DNA of 64,000 bases, taken from positions 62,001 through 126,000 of the forward strand of contig NZ_JAKZGL010000002.1 in NCBI RefSeq assembly GCF_022549355.1, in the 5' to 3' direction. The notes under the pieces were generated by a model. The model was not told the DNA's origin. It did no database searches and was given only the letters and a program-made list of their open reading frames with translations. Of the stretch, positions 29,698 through 39,015 are shown in pieces. The first letter of the stretch is position 1; each line of letters starts with the position of its first letter. Origin of the DNA: Acinetobacter sp. NIPH 2699. Lineage in GTDB: Bacteria > Pseudomonadota > Gammaproteobacteria > Pseudomonadales > Moraxellaceae. Position numbers and translations under genes: made by a program.

Positions 29698-30545
29698 TGG
29701 ACGCATTGATGCAGAAAATACAACAACTGCGTTGGCAAAAGTTAGATAAACTTAGTCCTTTGATTTTAGCCTTGCTTATTTTATGGCTCTGCTGGAAACT
29801 GGCTTCATTGTTTTGGTGGGTGGTTGCACCGCCACAATCGATGCAATTTGATCGAGTTGAACTGGGCTCGCAGCAAGCTCAAGTTCCCAATATTAGTTCA
29901 TTTGCGTTATTTAATGAGCCAGCAGCAACAGCGACCCAAGACAATGTCAATTTAGAATTACAAGGTGTGCTGCTCGGTTCGCCGAACTTCTTGTCTTCAG
30001 CGGTCATAAAGTTGAACGATGTGGCGGACCGCTATCGTGTTGGTGAGACCTTAGGTTCGACCTCATACCAACTGGCGGAAGTGTATTGGGATCATGTGGT
30101 GTTGAAGCAGGGAAATGGTGCGACACGTGAGGTGAAATTCAAAGGACTAGATAAAGGTTTGTATCAACCGATCGATCCCGTTATCAACCCTCCGAATAAT
30201 GTTCCACCTCAAACCCAAATGCCAGAACCTGTTCAGAACTCGCCGCAGTCTGCATTGGGTCAAGCGATTCAACAGATGCAAGACAACCGCGAACAATATA
30301 TGAAAAATATGGGCGTAAGCGGTGGTGGGGCGGATGGTTATGAAATATCCGATCAAACACCAGCAAATTTAAAAAATACGTTGGGTTTGCGTTCAGGTGA
30401 TCGTATCCTGTCAGTCAATGGACAGACAATCGGGCAAGGACTGAGCGAAGTACAATTATTAGAGCAAGTACGTCGTCAAGGACATGCCAAAATAGAAATA
30501 AAACGTGGTGATCAAGTGATGACCATACAACAGAGTTTTCAGTGA
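29697..30545 (+). CDS. gspC: type II secretion protein C
   Basis: Inner-membrane platform protein linking GspL/M to the secretin. A transmembrane segment covers about residues 20-42. The homology region contacting GspD lies around residues 60-150 (LFNEPAAT ... LQGVLLGSPN). A Pro/Gln-rich linker and a PDZ-like C-terminal domain follow (LKNTLGLRSGDRILSVNGQ, about 215-282). Between gspN and gspD, with a 38-nt gap before gspD. Confidence 0.88.
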   Translation: MDALMQKIQQLRWQKLDKLSPLILALLILWLCWKLASLFWWVVAPPQSMQFDRVELGSQQAQVPNISSFALFNEPAATATQDNVNLELQGVLLGSPNFLSSAVIKLNDVADRYRVGETLGSTSYQLAEVYWDHVVLKQGNGATREVKFKGLDKGLYQPIDPVINPPNNVPPQTQMPEPVQNSPQSALGQAIQQMQDNREQYMKNMGVSGGGADGYEISDQTPANLKNTLGLRSGDRILSVNGQTIGQGLSEVQLLEQVRRQGHAKIEIKRGDQVMTIQQSFQ

Positions 30546-30583
30546 TAACACCTCATCACATTAGTTAGGAATAAGTGCAGGTT

Positions 30584-32794
30584 ATGGCTTCTTTGAATCA
30601 TCATCGTCCACTTTGGGCATTACTTGCCGCAGCACCTTTGGTTGCGACAATCAGTACCCATGTACACGCACAGACATGGAAGATCAATCTACGTGATGCA
30701 GACTTAGCAGCATTTATTAACGAAGTTGCAGATATTACAGGCAAGAATTTTGCGGTTGATCCTCGTGTGCGAGGCAATGTTACTGTTATTTCGAATAAAC
30801 CGCTGAATAAAGATGAGGTGTATGACCTGTTTCTAGGTGTGCTCAGCGTCAATGGTGTAGTGGCTTTGCCTTCGGGTAACACCATTCGTTTGGTGCCTGA
30901 TAGTAATGTAAAAAATGCAGGTATTCCCTACGATGGGCGTAACAGTGCAGGTGGTGATCAAATTGTAACCCGTGTGATTTGGTTGCAAAATACCAATCCG
31001 AATGATTTGGTTCCTGCTTTACGTCCGCTGATGCCGCAGTTTGCACACTTGGCGGCAGTTGCTGGAACCAATGCATTGATTGTTTCTGATCGCGCAGCCA
31101 ATATCTATCAGCTTGAAAATATTGTACGTAATTTGGATGGCACTGGTCAGAACGATATCGAGGCGATTACCTTGCAGTCGAGTCAGGCTGAAGAAGTGAT
31201 CACTTTGCTGGAAACCATGAGTGCAACTGGCGCATCAAAAGATTTTATGGGTTCGCGCGTGCGTATTATTGCGGACAATCGCACCAATCGTATTCTGATC
31301 AAAGGCGATCCTGATTCACGTAAGCGTTTGCGTCAAATTGTTGAGATGTTGGATGTGCCATCGGCAGATCGTTTGGGTGGTTTAAAAGTCTTCCGTTTGA
31401 AATATGCCAGTGCCAAAAGTCTCGCTGAAATTTTACAAGGTTTGGTTACTGGTCAGTCGGTATCATCATCTACATCAAATAATAGTAATGCATCCAATCC
31501 GATCAACAATTTGATTTCGAATAACCAAAGCACCAGTTCCTCAGGTAATTCATCGGGTAGTTCGGGGATTAGCCTCAACAGTGGCTTTAATAATCGTCAA
31601 AATGATGTGACCAGCTTTAATAGTGGTGGTGTTAGTATTATTGCGGACAGTACACAGAATGCTTTAGTGGTTAAGGCTGATCCGCAGTTAATGCGTGAGA
31701 TTGAATCAGCAATTCAACAATTGGATACCCGTCGTCAGCAAGTGCTGATAGAGGCTGCGATTATTGAGATTGTGGGTAGTGATGCCGATCAACTCGGTGT
31801 GCAATGGGTACTAGGTGATCTAAGTAGCGGTGTTGGACTGGTTAATTTTTCCAATCTTGGTTCTGGACTGTCCAAAATTGCAGCTGGTTATCTAACTGGC
31901 GGTGCAGCAGGTGCAGCAGGTGCTTTGGGGGATGGGGCTTCAATAGGTGTCGGGAATTTTGAAAACCCACGCAAGGCGTACGGTGCCCTGATACAAGCGC
32001 TGAGAGCGAATACTAAATCGAACTTTTTATCGACCCCATCAATTGTCACAATGGACAATGAAGAAGCTTATATTGTGGTGGGGCAAAATGTTCCATTTGT
32101 CACAGGGTCAGTTGCAACTCAGGGTAATAGTACCGTGAACCCATATACGACGGTTGAGCGGAAGGATGTGGGGATAACGCTGAAAGTTGTACCTCATATT
32201 GGTGAAGGAGGGTCAGTTCGTCTTGAGGTTGAACAAGAGGTTTCGAATGTTCAGCCTAATCGAGGGCAGGCAACAGATTTGGTGACCAGTAAACGGGCGA
32301 TTAAGACCTCGGTATTGGCTGATCATGGACAAACTGTGATTTTGGGTGGTTTGATTTCTGATGATACCAGCCTAACTCGTCAAAGTATCCCAGTGCTAGG
32401 GGATATTCCGTATTTAGGACGTTTATTCCGTGCCGATACGCGCAGTAATGAAAAACGTAATCTTTTGGTGTTTATCCATCCGACTATTGTAGGGGATTCG
32501 GATGATATCCGTCGTATCTCACAACAGCGCTATAATCAGCTCTATAGTTTGCAGCTTTCGATGGATAAAAATGGCAACTTTGCAAAACTACCTGAGAATG
32601 TAAACGATATTTATCGTCAACAATCTGCGGTGAGTGCTTCACCTTATCAAAATGTCCCAACGGCAACACAAAACCAAACGACGGCCGTGACCACGCCAGT
32701 TGCGACAGTAGAGCCGCCCTTACAAAAGAAAGCAGTTGAGCGAAGTAAAAATACGGTGACCACCACAACGATTCATCCCGCATCTTCACAGTAG
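30584..32794 (+). CDS. gspD: type II secretion secretin
   Basis: Outer-membrane secretin forming the exit channel. A signal peptide covers about residues 1-30 (ends HVHAQ). The N0 domain starts WKINLRDADL, followed by N1-N3 domains with a Ser/Asn-rich low-complexity insert (SSSTSNNSNASN) in N3. The secretin core is marked by VPFVTG, VERKDVGITLKV, TSKRAIKTSVLADHGQTV and VPVLGDIPYLGRLFR-like IPVLGDIPYLGRLF. The tail after about residue 660 is Gln/Thr-rich. ATG 30584 or GTG 30575 could be the start; AGGA is 13 nt or 5 nt upstream. No pilotin gene is seen nearby. Confidence 0.93.
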   Translation: MASLNHHRPLWALLAAAPLVATISTHVHAQTWKINLRDADLAAFINEVADITGKNFAVDPRVRGNVTVISNKPLNKDEVYDLFLGVLSVNGVVALPSGNTIRLVPDSNVKNAGIPYDGRNSAGGDQIVTRVIWLQNTNPNDLVPALRPLMPQFAHLAAVAGTNALIVSDRAANIYQLENIVRNLDGTGQNDIEAITLQSSQAEEVITLLETMSATGASKDFMGSRVRIIADNRTNRILIKGDPDSRKRLRQIVEMLDVPSADRLGGLKVFRLKYASAKSLAEILQGLVTGQSVSSSTSNNSNASNPINNLISNNQSTSSSGNSSGSSGISLNSGFNNRQNDVTSFNSGGVSIIADSTQNALVVKADPQLMREIESAIQQLDTRRQQVLIEAAIIEIVGSDADQLGVQWVLGDLSSGVGLVNFSNLGSGLSKIAAGYLTGGAAGAAGALGDGASIGVGNFENPRKAYGALIQALRANTKSNFLSTPSIVTMDNEEAYIVVGQNVPFVTGSVATQGNSTVNPYTTVERKDVGITLKVVPHIGEGGSVRLEVEQEVSNVQPNRGQATDLVTSKRAIKTSVLADHGQTVILGGLISDDTSLTRQSIPVLGDIPYLGRLFRADTRSNEKRNLLVFIHPTIVGDSDDIRRISQQRYNQLYSLQLSMDKNGNFAKLPENVNDIYRQQSAVSASPYQNVPTATQNQTTAVTTPVATVEPPLQKKAVERSKNTVTTTTIHPASSQ

Positions 32795-32858
32795 ATGCAC
32801 ACAAGCGCATATGGCACAATGCTATGATCGCAAGAAATTATGATAAGGATTGATGTTT

Positions 32859-33458
32859 ATGACTTGGAAATTACAAGCCATTACAGGTGAATTTACGGGG
32901 AAAGAAATCACGATTGAACGTGATATGTTGGTCGGGCGACATCAAGATGCTGATATTTTATTGCAATCAGCGGATATTTCACGTCGTCATGCGGCGCTAT
33001 TGCTCAAAGATCAAATGCTTTGGGTGCAGGACTTAAACTCATCCAATGGTACGTTTATTAATGATCTGCGTATAGATCAAGAAACTGAATTGCATGATGG
33101 CGATATTCTGCAATTTTCGAGTTTTGTATTCTCAGTTCTAGCGCCAGTGACTGAATTGCCAGAAATTGAAGTCGAACCTGTCAGCTCGACCGCACATGAT
33201 CAAGGTATGCCAAGCATTGCTGAGCGCGCAGTTGAGACACCGATCAGTCGTGATGGTATGCCGCAACAGGTTGCGATTCCAAAGCCAGCGCCAATTCCTG
33301 AACATGTGAATATTCAAGCAGCCGCAGAACAACAACCTGTTGTAAATAAAGCGCCTGTGGCACAAGAAAAAGAGCAACAAAAAAATGCTTCGGTCGGTCT
33401 GATTTCGATTATTGTCTTAATGATTTTAGCAATGGTGGCTTGGCTGTTCTTTAAATAG
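32859..33458 (+). CDS. FHA-domain membrane protein
   Basis: N-terminal forkhead-associated domain (about residues 5-95) with the phosphothreonine-binding residues in VGRHQDADI, SRRHA and NSSNGTFIND. A Pro/Ala/Gln-rich linker (about 100-170) follows, then a C-terminal transmembrane segment (VGLISIIVLMILAMVAWLFF). The FHA domain therefore faces the cytoplasm on a tail anchor. ATG 32859 has AAGGA 9 nt upstream; ATG 32853 is too close. It follows gspD by 64 nt, suggesting a link with secretion or envelope assembly. Partner kinase unknown. Confidence 0.85.
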   Translation: MTWKLQAITGEFTGKEITIERDMLVGRHQDADILLQSADISRRHAALLLKDQMLWVQDLNSSNGTFINDLRIDQETELHDGDILQFSSFVFSVLAPVTELPEIEVEPVSSTAHDQGMPSIAERAVETPISRDGMPQQVAIPKPAPIPEHVNIQAAAEQQPVVNKAPVAQEKEQQKNASVGLISIIVLMILAMVAWLFFK

Positions 33459-33479
33459 TCAATTTAAGCTTTTACAATG

Positions 33480-33567
33480 AAAGGCATATCTTGAGCTTCA
33501 CCTTGCACTGCAACCAAAGCATGGGGAGCATTGCTCCACAAGGGAAATAGCTCAGATATGCCTTTTC
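33480..33567 (+). terminator. long structured hairpin between FHA gene and gph
   Basis: AAGGCATATCTTGAGCT (33481-33497) pairs with AGCTCAGATATGCCTT (33549-33564), 16 bp with one bulged T. It encloses 51 nt that contain a second hairpin GGAGC/GCTCC (33525-33537). The right arm runs into TTTTCTTT. It may be a large terminator, an RNase III site or a structured RNA. Confidence 0.5.
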
Positions 33568-33584
33568 TTTCTAGGGTAGATATC

Positions 33585-34277
33585 ATGTCTGTTGCACAGT
33601 TACAACGCCGTCATCTTATTTTATTTGATCTGGATGGTACGCTGGTGGACTCGGCTGCTGATTTATATCGCGCCATGAATCTTAGTTTAGAGAAGTTGAG
33701 CTTGCCTTTGGTAACCGAAGTGCAGGTTCGGGAGTGGGTTGGCAAGGGTGCTGCAAAACTATGTGAAACTGTGCTTGAACATTTGTTTGGGCGAGTGGAT
33801 GCACAACTGCAAAAGCAATTGCTTGAGACTTTTATGCAGGTATATGCGCAAGAATTGTGTGTGAACACCACTGTTTATGATGGTGTTCTCGCCTTTTTAG
33901 AGCATTGTCAAGCGCATGGGATCTCGATGGTATGTGTTACCAATAAACCTGAACATTTAGCAAAAGGGATTCTCGATATTTTAGCGTTGAGTCCGTATTT
34001 TAAAATGGTCATCGGTGGTGATAGCTTGCCTGAGCGCAAACCACATCCTTTACCCTTATTGCACTGCATGCAAAGTCAAAATGTATCCGCATCGGAAAGT
34101 TTGATGATTGGTGATTCGAGTAATGATGTCGAAGCAGCAAGACGAGCAGGTATTGATTGTATTGTGGTCAGCTATGGCTATAATCATGGAGAAAATATCC
34201 ATGACTGTCATCCACAACAAGTGGTGGATAGTTTGGTCGAGTTGATTGAAGAAGATCGGGTAAGGAGCAAGGTATGA
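33585..34277 (+). CDS. gph: phosphoglycolate phosphatase (HAD)
   Basis: HAD hydrolase dephosphorylating 2-phosphoglycolate, a by-product of DNA repair. Motif I is FDLDGTLVDS (nucleophile first Asp), motif II VTNKPE, motif III Lys in ERKPHP and motif IV GDSSNDVEAARRAG, with the subfamily cap between. ATG 33585 (230 aa) follows AGGG 8 nt upstream; the frame to 33531 runs into the hairpin region. It lies just before trpE, as in Pseudomonas. Confidence 0.88.
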   Translation: MSVAQLQRRHLILFDLDGTLVDSAADLYRAMNLSLEKLSLPLVTEVQVREWVGKGAAKLCETVLEHLFGRVDAQLQKQLLETFMQVYAQELCVNTTVYDGVLAFLEHCQAHGISMVCVTNKPEHLAKGILDILALSPYFKMVIGGDSLPERKPHPLPLLHCMQSQNVSASESLMIGDSSNDVEAARRAGIDCIVVSYGYNHGENIHDCHPQQVVDSLVELIEEDRVRSKV

Positions 34278-34318
34278 ATGTTGTTATGGTTTTTCGATGG
34301 CGGGCTTCACGTAATTGA
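34274..34318 (+). CDS. possible 14-codon leader peptide upstream of trpE
   Basis: ATG 34274 overlaps the gph stop (ATGA) and is preceded by TAAGGAG (34261-34267) at good spacing. It reads MNVVMVFRWRASRN and stops at 34318. It has a single Trp, so it is not a classical run-of-Trp attenuator peptide. Translation of it would run through the left arm of the hairpin at 34285-34349. Whether it is made is unknown. Confidence 0.35.
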   Translation: MNVVMVFRWRASRN

Positions 34319-34349
34319 AATAGGGAAACGCACAAAAATCGAAACCATA
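34285..34349 (+). promoter_or_regulatory. hairpin before the trpE ribosome site
   Basis: TATGGTTTTTCGAT (34285-34298) pairs with ATCGAAACCATA (34338-34349) with a TT bulge. The right arm directly touches the AGAGA ribosome site of trpE (34349-34353). Coupling between leader peptide and trpE translation is inferred. Confidence 0.4.
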
Positions 34350-34359
34350 GAGAATATTC

Positions 34360-35853
34360 ATGACCACATTCGCACAATTTGAACAACTAAAATCAGCAGG
34401 CTTTAACACGATACCTGTATATCGCCAACGTCTGGCAGATACGGAAACACCACTTTCAGTTTTTGCACGGTTTAAACAGCAAAAACAAGCTTATTTATTT
34501 GAGTCGGTCGAAGGTGGGGAAAATTGGGCGCGTTATTCCATGATTGGCTTGGGTGAGTCGATCGTTTTTTCATGTAATGAAGGCGTGTTAACCATTCAAC
34601 AAGCGGATGGGTCGGTGACCCAGCAAAGTTGTACTGATCCATTTCAATATATTCGTGACTTTCAGAGCCAATTTAAAGTTCCAACGCAAAACGACTTGCC
34701 AGACTTGCCGAGCTTTACAGGTGGGCTGGTTGGTTATTTAGGTTATGACGCCGTTCGTTATATCGAGCCAAAACTCAAAAATATTCCAGCCGCTGATCCA
34801 GTGACCTTGCCCGACTTATGGTTGATGTTGTCTCAAACCGTGATTGTGTTTGATAATTTAAAAGATACTTTGTTTTTGATTCATCATGTCGATGCCAATC
34901 AAAAAGATGCTTATGCAAAGGCACAAGAGAAGCTTGACCAACTTGAGCAATTGCTTGCGATACCTGTCAGTTTACAGGCGAAGCCGCATACTGCACCTCA
35001 CTTTGAATCGATTACGGGTAAAGCAAAGTTCCTTGAAACAGTTGAAAAAGTCAAAGAATACATTCGTGCGGGCGATGTGATGCAGGTGGTACCAGGGCAG
35101 CGTATGGTCTCTGATTTTGATGGTGAGGCATTGCAGGTCTATCGTGCTTTACGCCACTTAAACCCATCCCCTTATTTGTTTTTGGTACAGGGGCAAACCC
35201 TGACAGATCAAAAGCCGTTTCATATTGTCGGGTCATCACCTGAGATTTTATCGCGATTGGAAAATGGTATTGCCACGGTGCGACCTTTGGCAGGCACGCG
35301 ACCAAGAGGCAAGACCAAAGAAGAAGATTTGGCCTTAGAACAAGATTTGTTGTCTGATGAAAAAGAAATTGCTGAACATTTAATGTTGATCGATCTCGGT
35401 CGTAATGATGTTGGGCGCGTGTCTAAAATTGGTAAAGTTCAAGTGACCGACCGAATGGTGATTGAGCGCTATTCGCATGTCATGCATATTGTTTCCAATG
35501 TACAAGGCGAAGTGCGCGATGATGTAGATGCTTTAGATGTATTTAAAGCGACTTTCCCCGCGGGTACACTCTCAGGCGCTCCGAAAATTCGTGCCATGGA
35601 AATTATTGATGAGGTTGAGCCGGTAAAACGAGGTGTATTTGGTGGTGCGGTCGGATATTTGGGCTGGCATGGTGAAATGGATATGTCGATTGCGATTCGT
35701 ACCTGTGTGATTCGAGATGAAAAAGTCTATGTACAAGCAGGCGCAGGGCTGGTTGCAGACTCCAATCCTGAGTCAGAGTGGAATGAAACTCAAATAAAAG
35801 CGCGTGCAGTGATCAAAGCGGTTGAATTATCGTCAAACGGATTGATTTTATGA
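34360..35853 (+). CDS. trpE: anthranilate synthase component I
   Basis: Chorismate-utilising large subunit that makes anthranilate with TrpG-supplied ammonia. The N-terminal domain has the tryptophan-binding YLFESVEGGENWARYS. The chorismate-binding core carries GDVMQVVPGQRM, RPLAGTRPRG, DLGRNDVGRV, SGAPKIRAMEI and the C-terminal AGAGLVADSNPESE. 497 aa is normal. trpG is not adjacent here. Feedback inhibition by tryptophan is expected from the intact N-terminal site. Confidence 0.95.
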   Translation: MTTFAQFEQLKSAGFNTIPVYRQRLADTETPLSVFARFKQQKQAYLFESVEGGENWARYSMIGLGESIVFSCNEGVLTIQQADGSVTQQSCTDPFQYIRDFQSQFKVPTQNDLPDLPSFTGGLVGYLGYDAVRYIEPKLKNIPAADPVTLPDLWLMLSQTVIVFDNLKDTLFLIHHVDANQKDAYAKAQEKLDQLEQLLAIPVSLQAKPHTAPHFESITGKAKFLETVEKVKEYIRAGDVMQVVPGQRMVSDFDGEALQVYRALRHLNPSPYLFLVQGQTLTDQKPFHIVGSSPEILSRLENGIATVRPLAGTRPRGKTKEEDLALEQDLLSDEKEIAEHLMLIDLGRNDVGRVSKIGKVQVTDRMVIERYSHVMHIVSNVQGEVRDDVDALDVFKATFPAGTLSGAPKIRAMEIIDEVEPVKRGVFGGAVGYLGWHGEMDMSIAIRTCVIRDEKVYVQAGAGLVADSNPESEWNETQIKARAVIKAVELSSNGLIL

Positions 35854-35882
35854 GTTTTTCGCAGTTTTTCTAAAAAAACTGC

Positions 35883-35910
35883 TTGCATCATGTGTAAGTT
35901 TTGCTAAACT
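35883..35910 (+). promoter_or_regulatory. promoter of the tRNA-tuf operon
   Basis: TTGCAT (35883-35888), a 16-bp spacer and TAAACT (35905-35910), followed by a G/C discriminator, about 40 nt before the first tRNA. The upstream A/T-rich hairpin GCAGTTTTT/AAAAACTGC (35861-35882) may end trpE transcription. Confidence 0.55.
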
Positions 35911-35951
35911 GCACACCGTTCCGATACGAAACGTACGAAACACTAAGAAAC

Positions 35952-36027
<76 letters not shown>

Positions 36028-36081
36028 TCTTAAGGTTTTTGATACATTTAAGTAAAGAACAGCACTGTGTAAGTGTGATGT

Positions 36082-36165
36082 GGTGAGATTCCCGAGCGGT
36101 CAAAGGGGGCAGACTGTAACTCTGCTACGAAAGTTTCGAAGGTTCGAATCCTTCTCTCACCACCA
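36082..36165 (+). tRNA. tyrU: tRNA-Tyr (anticodon GTA)
   Basis: 84 nt with a long variable arm, as class II tRNA-Tyr requires. The acceptor GGTGAGA pairs with TCTCACC. The anticodon loop is CTGTAAC, the T loop is TTCGAAT and the CCA end is encoded. Confidence 0.97.
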
Positions 36166-36198
36166 TTTAGCTTCGATTGAAGTGGTAAGTACCAACAT

Positions 36199-36274
36199 GC
36201 GGGAGTAACTCAGTTGGTAGAGTGGCAGCCTTCCAAGCTGCATGTCGCGAGTTCGAACCTCGTCTCCCGCTCCA
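36199..36274 (+). tRNA. glyT: tRNA-Gly (anticodon TCC)
   Basis: 76 nt. The acceptor GCGGGAG pairs with CTCCCGC. The anticodon loop is CTTCCAA, the T loop is TTCGAAC and the CCA is encoded. Confidence 0.97.
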
Positions 36275-36291
36275 TTGTTATCGAAGACATC

Positions 36292-36366
<75 letters not shown>

Positions 36367-36405
36367 GATATACAGCTTAGTAGAATTTCTACAAAAGATT
36401 TAAAG

Positions 36406-36431
36406 AAGCAGGCTATTATAGTCTGCTTTTC
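36406..36431 (+). terminator. hairpin between tRNA-Thr and tuf
   Basis: AAGCAGGCTA (36406-36415) pairs with TAGTCTGCTT (36419-36428) with one G-U pair and a TTA loop, followed by TTC. It is a weak terminator or a processing hairpin separating tRNAs from the tuf message. Confidence 0.45.
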
Positions 36432-36531
36432 AAGTATTGGGTGTTTAGTTTTTTTAGGCGAATGTCGATAAGAAAAGTTTTTCAGGGTTGTTGTTCTCTA
36501 AACTGGTGTCGACGTAAACGAGGAAAGTCAA

Positions 36532-37722
36532 ATGGCTAAGGCTAAGTTTGAACGTAATAAACCACACGTAAACGTGGGTACAATTGGTCACGTTGACCAT
36601 GGTAAAACAACTTTAACTGCTGCGATTGCAACTATTTGTGCAAAAACTTACGGCGGTGAAGCGAAAGATTACTCACAAATCGACTCAGCTCCTGAAGAAA
36701 AAGCACGTGGTATTACCATTAATACATCACACGTAGAATACGATTCACCAATCCGTCACTACGCTCACGTAGACTGCCCGGGCCACGCCGATTATGTTAA
36801 AAACATGATTACTGGTGCTGCTCAGATGGATGGCGCGATCCTTGTATGTGCTGCGACTGATGGTCCTATGCCACAAACACGTGAACACATCCTACTTTCA
36901 CGTCAGGTTGGTGTACCTTACATCATCGTATTCTTGAACAAGTGTGACCTTGTTGATGATGAAGAATTACTTGAATTAGTAGAAATGGAAGTTCGTGAAC
37001 TTCTTTCTACTTATGACTTCCCAGGTGATGACACGCCAATCATCCGTGGTTCAGCGCTTCAAGCATTAAACGGTAACGATGGTCCTTATGGCGAATCAGC
37101 TGTAATCGAATTAGTTGCTGCGCTTGATTCTTACATTCCAGAACCAGAGCGTGCAATCGACAAAGCATTCTTAATGCCAATCGAAGATGTATTCTCTATC
37201 TCAGGCCGTGGTACAGTTGTAACTGGTCGTGTAGAATCTGGTATCGTTAAAGTTGGCGAATCAGTTGAAATCGTTGGTATTCGTGACACTGTTGTGACGA
37301 CTGTAACTGGCGTAGAAATGTTCCGTAAATTGCTTGACGAAGGTCGTGCTGGCGAGAACTGTGGTGTTCTTCTTCGTGGTACTAAGCGTGAAGACGTACA
37401 ACGTGGTCAAGTACTTGCTAAACCAGGTACAATCAAGCCGCACACTAAATTCGATGCAGAAGTATATGTACTTTCTAAAGAAGAAGGTGGTCGTCATACT
37501 CCATTCTTAAATGGTTACCGTCCACAGTTCTACTTCCGTACAACTGATGTAACTGGTGCAATCCAATTACAAGACGGCGTTGAAATGGTTATGCCAGGTG
37601 ACAACGTTGAAATGTCAGTAGAATTAATTCACCCAATCGCAATGGACCCAGGTCTACGTTTTGCGATCCGTGAAGGTGGTCGTACTGTAGGTGCTGGTGT
37701 TGTTGCGAAAGTAACTGCATAA
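36532..37722 (+). CDS. tuf: elongation factor Tu
   Basis: GTPase delivering aminoacyl-tRNA to the ribosome. G1 is GHVDHGKT, G2 is the RGITI switch I, G3 is DCPGHADY and G4 is NKCDLV. Domains 2 and 3 follow with GRGTVVTGR and [10 protein letters not shown]. 396 aa is normal. Start ATG 36532 after GAGGAAA. Codon use is strongly biased, as in the neighbouring ribosomal genes. This is the tufB position, after the tRNA cluster. Confidence 0.98.
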   Translation: MAKAKFERNKPHVNVGTIGHVDHGKTTLTAAIATICAKTYGGEAKDYSQIDSAPEEKARGITINTSHVEYDSPIRHYAHVDCPGHADYVKNMITGAAQMDGAILVCAATDGPMPQTREHILLSRQVGVPYIIVFLNKCDLVDDEELLELVEMEVRELLSTYDFPGDDTPIIRGSALQALNGNDGPYGESAVIELVAALDSYIPEPERAIDKAFLMPIEDVFSISGRGTVVTGRVESGIVKVGESVEIVGIRDTVVTTVTGVEMFRKLLDEGRAGENCGVLLRGTKREDVQRGQVLAKPGTIKPHTKFDAEVYVLSKEEGGRHTPFLNGYRPQFYFRTTDVTGAIQLQDGVEMVMPGDNVEMSVELIHPIAMDPGLRFAIREGGRTVGAGVVAKVTA

Positions 37723-37736
37723 TACGATATGCGATT

Positions 37737-37764
37737 CAAATCGGAAGCTTCGGCTTTCGGTTTG
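37737..37764 (+). terminator. 12-bp hairpin between tuf and tRNA-Trp
   Basis: CAAATCGGAAGC and GCTTTCGGTTTG pair fully (two G-U) around a TTCG tetraloop. No T run follows, so it is more likely an mRNA 3' end or processing hairpin that lets tRNA-Trp and secE be read through. Confidence 0.5.
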
Positions 37765-37770
37765 CATAAT

Positions 37771-37846
37771 AGGTCAGTAGTTCAATTGGTAGAGCGTCGG
37801 TCTCCAAAACCGAATGTTGGGGGTTCGAGTCCCTCCTGACCTGCCA
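37771..37846 (+). tRNA. trpT: tRNA-Trp (anticodon CCA)
   Basis: 76 nt. The acceptor AGGTCAG pairs with CTGACCT. The anticodon loop is CTCCAAA, the T loop is TTCGAGT and the CCA is encoded. Between tuf and secE, as in many gammaproteobacteria. Confidence 0.97.
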
Positions 37847-37922
37847 CTTTTTTTAAATAAAAAAGCTTGATTCTGGCTAAGTTGTCATATAATAAGTCGC
37901 GAATTCTACGACGAGTAAAAAA

Positions 37923-38363
37923 ATGTCGAATGATAAATCGCGTGACGCATTAAGCGACGCGCCAATTCCCCAAAGAAATAATGCTGCAGAAGTTGTGCGC
38001 TCGGGCTCTCCATTAGATATCGTCTTATGGTTGATTGCTCTGGCCCTGTTGATTGGTTCAGCAATGGTAAATCAGTATTTGCCAGCCCATTGGGCACCCG
38101 CAAATGATATTTGGGTGCGCATCGGGGTGATTTTGGCTTGTATCGTCGTCGCTTTAGGTTTATTATACGCCACCCATCAAGGTAAGGGCTTTGTGCGTTT
38201 ATTGCAAGATGCGCGAATAGAACTGCGTCGAGTGGCTTGGCCGACAAAACAAGAGACGATCACAACTTCGTGGCAAGTGCTTTTGGTTGTAATTGTAACA
38301 GCAATAGTATTGTGGTGTTTTGATTACGGGTTAGGCTGGTTTATTAAGTTAATTATCGGGTAA
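37923..38363 (+). CDS. secE: preprotein translocase subunit SecE
   Basis: Essential small subunit of the SecYEG channel. 146 aa with three transmembrane segments: about residues 34-52, 62-82 and 118-140. The cytoplasmic amphipathic helix before the last span has the conserved [11 protein letters not shown]. The N-terminal 30 residues are polar. Overall similar to the three-span E. coli type (127 aa). nusG begins 7 nt after the stop. Confidence 0.94.
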   Translation: MSNDKSRDALSDAPIPQRNNAAEVVRSGSPLDIVLWLIALALLIGSAMVNQYLPAHWAPANDIWVRIGVILACIVVALGLLYATHQGKGFVRLLQDARIELRRVAWPTKQETITTSWQVLLVVIVTAIVLWCFDYGLGWFIKLIIG

Positions 38364-38370
38364 GAGCGCA

Positions 38371-38904
38371 ATGAAACGTTGGTATATTATTCATGCCTAT
38401 TCAGGTTTTGAAAAACAAGTAATGCGTTCACTTAATGAACGAATTCAACGTAGCACAGTAGCTGATAGCTTTGGTGAAGTCCTTGTTCCTACTGAAGAAG
38501 TAGTGGAAATGAAGGACGGAAAGAAGCGCAAGTCTGAACGTAAATTCTTTCCTGGCTATGTGTTAGTCGAAATGGAAATGAATGATGATACTTGGCACAT
38601 TGTAAAAGAGTGTCCAAAGGTTCTAGGTTTTATTGGTGGAACACCAGAAAAACCTGCACCAATCACACAACGTGAAGCGGATGCAATTCTTGCTCGTGTA
38701 CGTAATCTTGGTGAAGCACCTCGTCCTAAGACGATGTTTGAACCAGGTGAAGAATTACTCGTTATTGATGGTCCGTTCACTGACTTTAAAGGGGTCGTGG
38801 AGGAAGTACAATACGAAAAGTCACGTTTAACGTTGACGATTAATGTATTTAATCGACCTACTCAGGTTGAACTCGAGTTTCGCCAAGTCGAAAAAACGAT
38901 TTAA
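38371..38904 (+). CDS. nusG: transcription termination/antitermination protein NusG
   Basis: Binds RNA polymerase, promotes processivity and couples it to Rho or the ribosome. The NGN domain (about residues 1-120) starts [16 protein letters not shown] and carries [12 protein letters not shown]. The KOW domain follows (about 125-177, [18 protein letters not shown]). 177 aa is normal. Confidence 0.96.
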   Translation: MKRWYIIHAYSGFEKQVMRSLNERIQRSTVADSFGEVLVPTEEVVEMKDGKKRKSERKFFPGYVLVEMEMNDDTWHIVKECPKVLGFIGGTPEKPAPITQREADAILARVRNLGEAPRPKTMFEPGEELLVIDGPFTDFKGVVEEVQYEKSRLTLTINVFNRPTQVELEFRQVEKTI

Positions 38905-38923
38905 TTTGAGTTGGTTGGAAAGC

Positions 38924-38950
38924 GCCCGATTTGATCGGGCATTGTTGTTG
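38924..38950 (+). terminator. hairpin after nusG
   Basis: GCCCGAT/ATCGGGC with loop TTG, followed by ATTGTTGTTG. It is a 7-bp G/C stem with an interrupted T tract, so a partial terminator between secE-nusG and rplK. Confidence 0.55.
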
Positions 38951-39015
38951 TAATGCTTTGGCGTTACTTGATTTTTGGGGAGCCTAACGGCGACTGTACC
39001 CAGAGGTAATTTTTA

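Noticed and set aside
34274-34349. Classical tryptophan attenuator
   Set aside because: Only one Trp codon and no terminator stem with a T run; kept as a possible coupled leader only.
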